Shown: piece after piece, positions 5,556 to 6,472 of the stretch | How positions within the stretch are numbered: the stretch's first letter is position 1 | How the letters are laid out: every line of letters begins with the position of its first letter | Source of the DNA: CAVSWN01 sp046728115 | GTDB lineage: Bacteria > Acidobacteriota > Vicinamibacteria > Vicinamibacterales > CAVVIG01 | Direction: 5' to 3' | DNA length: 6,472 nt | NCBI GenBank assembly: GCA_046728115.1 | Contig: JBKPDW010000452.1 | Coordinates: 1 to 6,472 of the forward strand | Translations under genes and position numbers: made by a program | The notes under the pieces: model-generated | What the model was told of the DNA's origin: nothing | Database searches by the model: none | The model's input: only the letters and a program-made list of their open reading frames with translations

Positions 5556-6472
5556 ACGATTCGATCCGACCGCGAGGCCAGGAGAGGCTGGATGGGCAGG
5601 ACCGAAGAGCCTCCTGGATGGCACTCGGACAAATGGGACTCGTCCCAATCACGTGTTTCACCGTCATTTTTTTCATCCTGACCTGGCCGGCTGCGACGCG
5701 ATTCCACACGCACTTCTACGCCGATGCCGGCGACGGTGCCCAAAACATCTGGAACCTCTGGTGGGTCGATCGCGCCGTGACCTTTCTGCACCAGGACCCA
5801 TGGCAAACGACCTACCTTCACTATCCGTACGGGACGTCGCTCCTCGGCCACACACTCAGTCCGTTCAACGGATTCGTCGCCATCCCGTTCCTCCGCATAG
5901 GTCCCCTCGTCGTTGTTCACAACGGCATCATCACGTTCGCCTTCGTAGTCGGCGGACTCACGGCGTTCTGGCTCGCCTACTACCTGACGGGCGAGTACTG
6001 GGCCAGCATTCTGGCGGGATTCATCTTCACGTTCTCCAGCTTTCATTTCGAACATGCCGAGGGCCACCTGCAGCTGGTGTCACTCGAGTGGATTCCGTTG
6101 TTCGTGCTGTTGTGGCTGCGGCTGATCTCCCGGCCAACGATCATCCGCGGCGCGAGCGCGGCGGCCGTCCTCTGCCTCGTCCTTTTGTGCGACCACTACT
6201 ATTTTCTGTACTGCGTGTTGACAGCGCTCATCATTCTGGCGTGGAGCTTTATGTGGCCAGATGGCCGCGTGAGACTCTTTCAGAGGCAATTGATCGCGGC
6301 GTTTGCCGCGTTCGCGCTGGTCTCCATCGTCACGTCGGGAATCCTCGCGGCCTCGCTGCTGTTGCTGAACCTGCACGATCCGCTGGTAGGTGCGCATCCC
6401 CCTGTCGATTTCTCGCTCGACGTGCTGTCGCCCTTCATCTACGGCGGGCACTGGAGATTCGGCGGCCTGACG
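5552..6472 (+). CDS. Polytopic membrane protein, N-terminal part (cut by window end)
   Basis: The frame is open to the last base of the window (307 codons) and continues beyond it. A basic N-terminus (1-25) leads into a first helix near 28-46. A long extracytoplasmic-type loop then carries GDGAQNIWNLWW (60-71) and HYPYGTSLLGHT (90-101). More helices lie near 106-122, 124-145, 150-164, 178-191, 202-214, 218-234 and 245-275. HFEHAEGHLQLVSLEWIPL (165-183) has the pattern of large GT-C-like or YfhO-like membrane proteins, whose first loop after helix 1 often bears an acidic catalytic residue; D61 would be the candidate. This is inference, as the C-terminal half is missing. The GTG at 5552 overlaps the deacetylase stop by 4 bp. 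An in-frame ATG at 5537, just after an in-frame TGA, is an equally possible start; ATG at 5618 would shorten the tail. It is the third gene of the operon. Confidence 0.88.
   Translation, partial: MNDSIRPRGQERLDGQDRRASWMALGQMGLVPITCFTVIFFILTWPAATRFHTHFYADAGDGAQNIWNLWWVDRAVTFLHQDPWQTTYLHYPYGTSLLGHTLSPFNGFVAIPFLRIGPLVVVHNGIITFAFVVGGLTAFWLAYYLTGEYWASILAGFIFTFSSFHFEHAEGHLQLVSLEWIPLFVLLWLRLISRPTIIRGASAAAVLCLVLLCDHYYFLYCVLTALIILAWSFMWPDGRVRLFQRQLIAAFAAFALVSIVTSGILAASLLLLNLHDPLVGAHPPVDFSLDVLSPFIYGGHWRFGGLT

Overview
The window is a 6.5 kb, high-GC bacterial stretch with dense coding, GTG starts and few clear Shine-Dalgarno sites. It carries a set of surface-glycan genes. The protein style and a block of heptanucleotide tandem repeats suggest a soil or sediment bacterium, possibly Acidobacteriota, but this is an impression and not a demonstrated assignment.

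Layout. Positions 1-138 are non-coding: two direct repeats that look like the edge of an insertion sequence, then about seven copies of ACTTCTG. Next comes an SDR oxidoreductase on the minus strand (149-997). A 274-bp divergent intergenic region (998-1271) holds a near-consensus sigma70-type promoter for the SDR gene, two matching inverted repeats 74 bp apart, and a possible 16-codon leader ORF. A polytopic membrane protein follows on the plus strand (1272-2642). It converges on a CMP-nonulosonate synthetase-like cytidylyltransferase on the minus strand (2727-3470), with a hairpin between the two stops. From 3532 a plus-strand operon runs to the window end: a GNAT-like acyltransferase, a polysaccharide deacetylase-family protein that overlaps it by 4 bp (ATGA), and a second polytopic membrane protein that overlaps the deacetylase end and is cut by the window edge.

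How the genes may work together. The cytidylyltransferase would activate a sialic-acid-like sugar (legionaminic acid or a relative) with CMP. The SDR resembles the PtmA-type oxidoreductases found with such synthetases in Campylobacter flagellin-glycosylation loci. The GNAT-like and deacetylase-like proteins would set the N- or O-acylation of the sugar or glycan. The two membrane proteins look like GT-C-type glycosyltransferases or other glycan-handling proteins. No nonulosonate synthase (NeuB/LegI), epimerase or aminotransferase is present here, so the pathway would have to be completed outside the window. Pathway membership is inferred from family resemblance and gene context only.

The most interesting non-coding signal is the 998-1271 region: a TTGACA-N17-GATAAT promoter with one GTTCA-N5-TGAAC operator over its predicted start site and a second copy about seven helical turns upstream.
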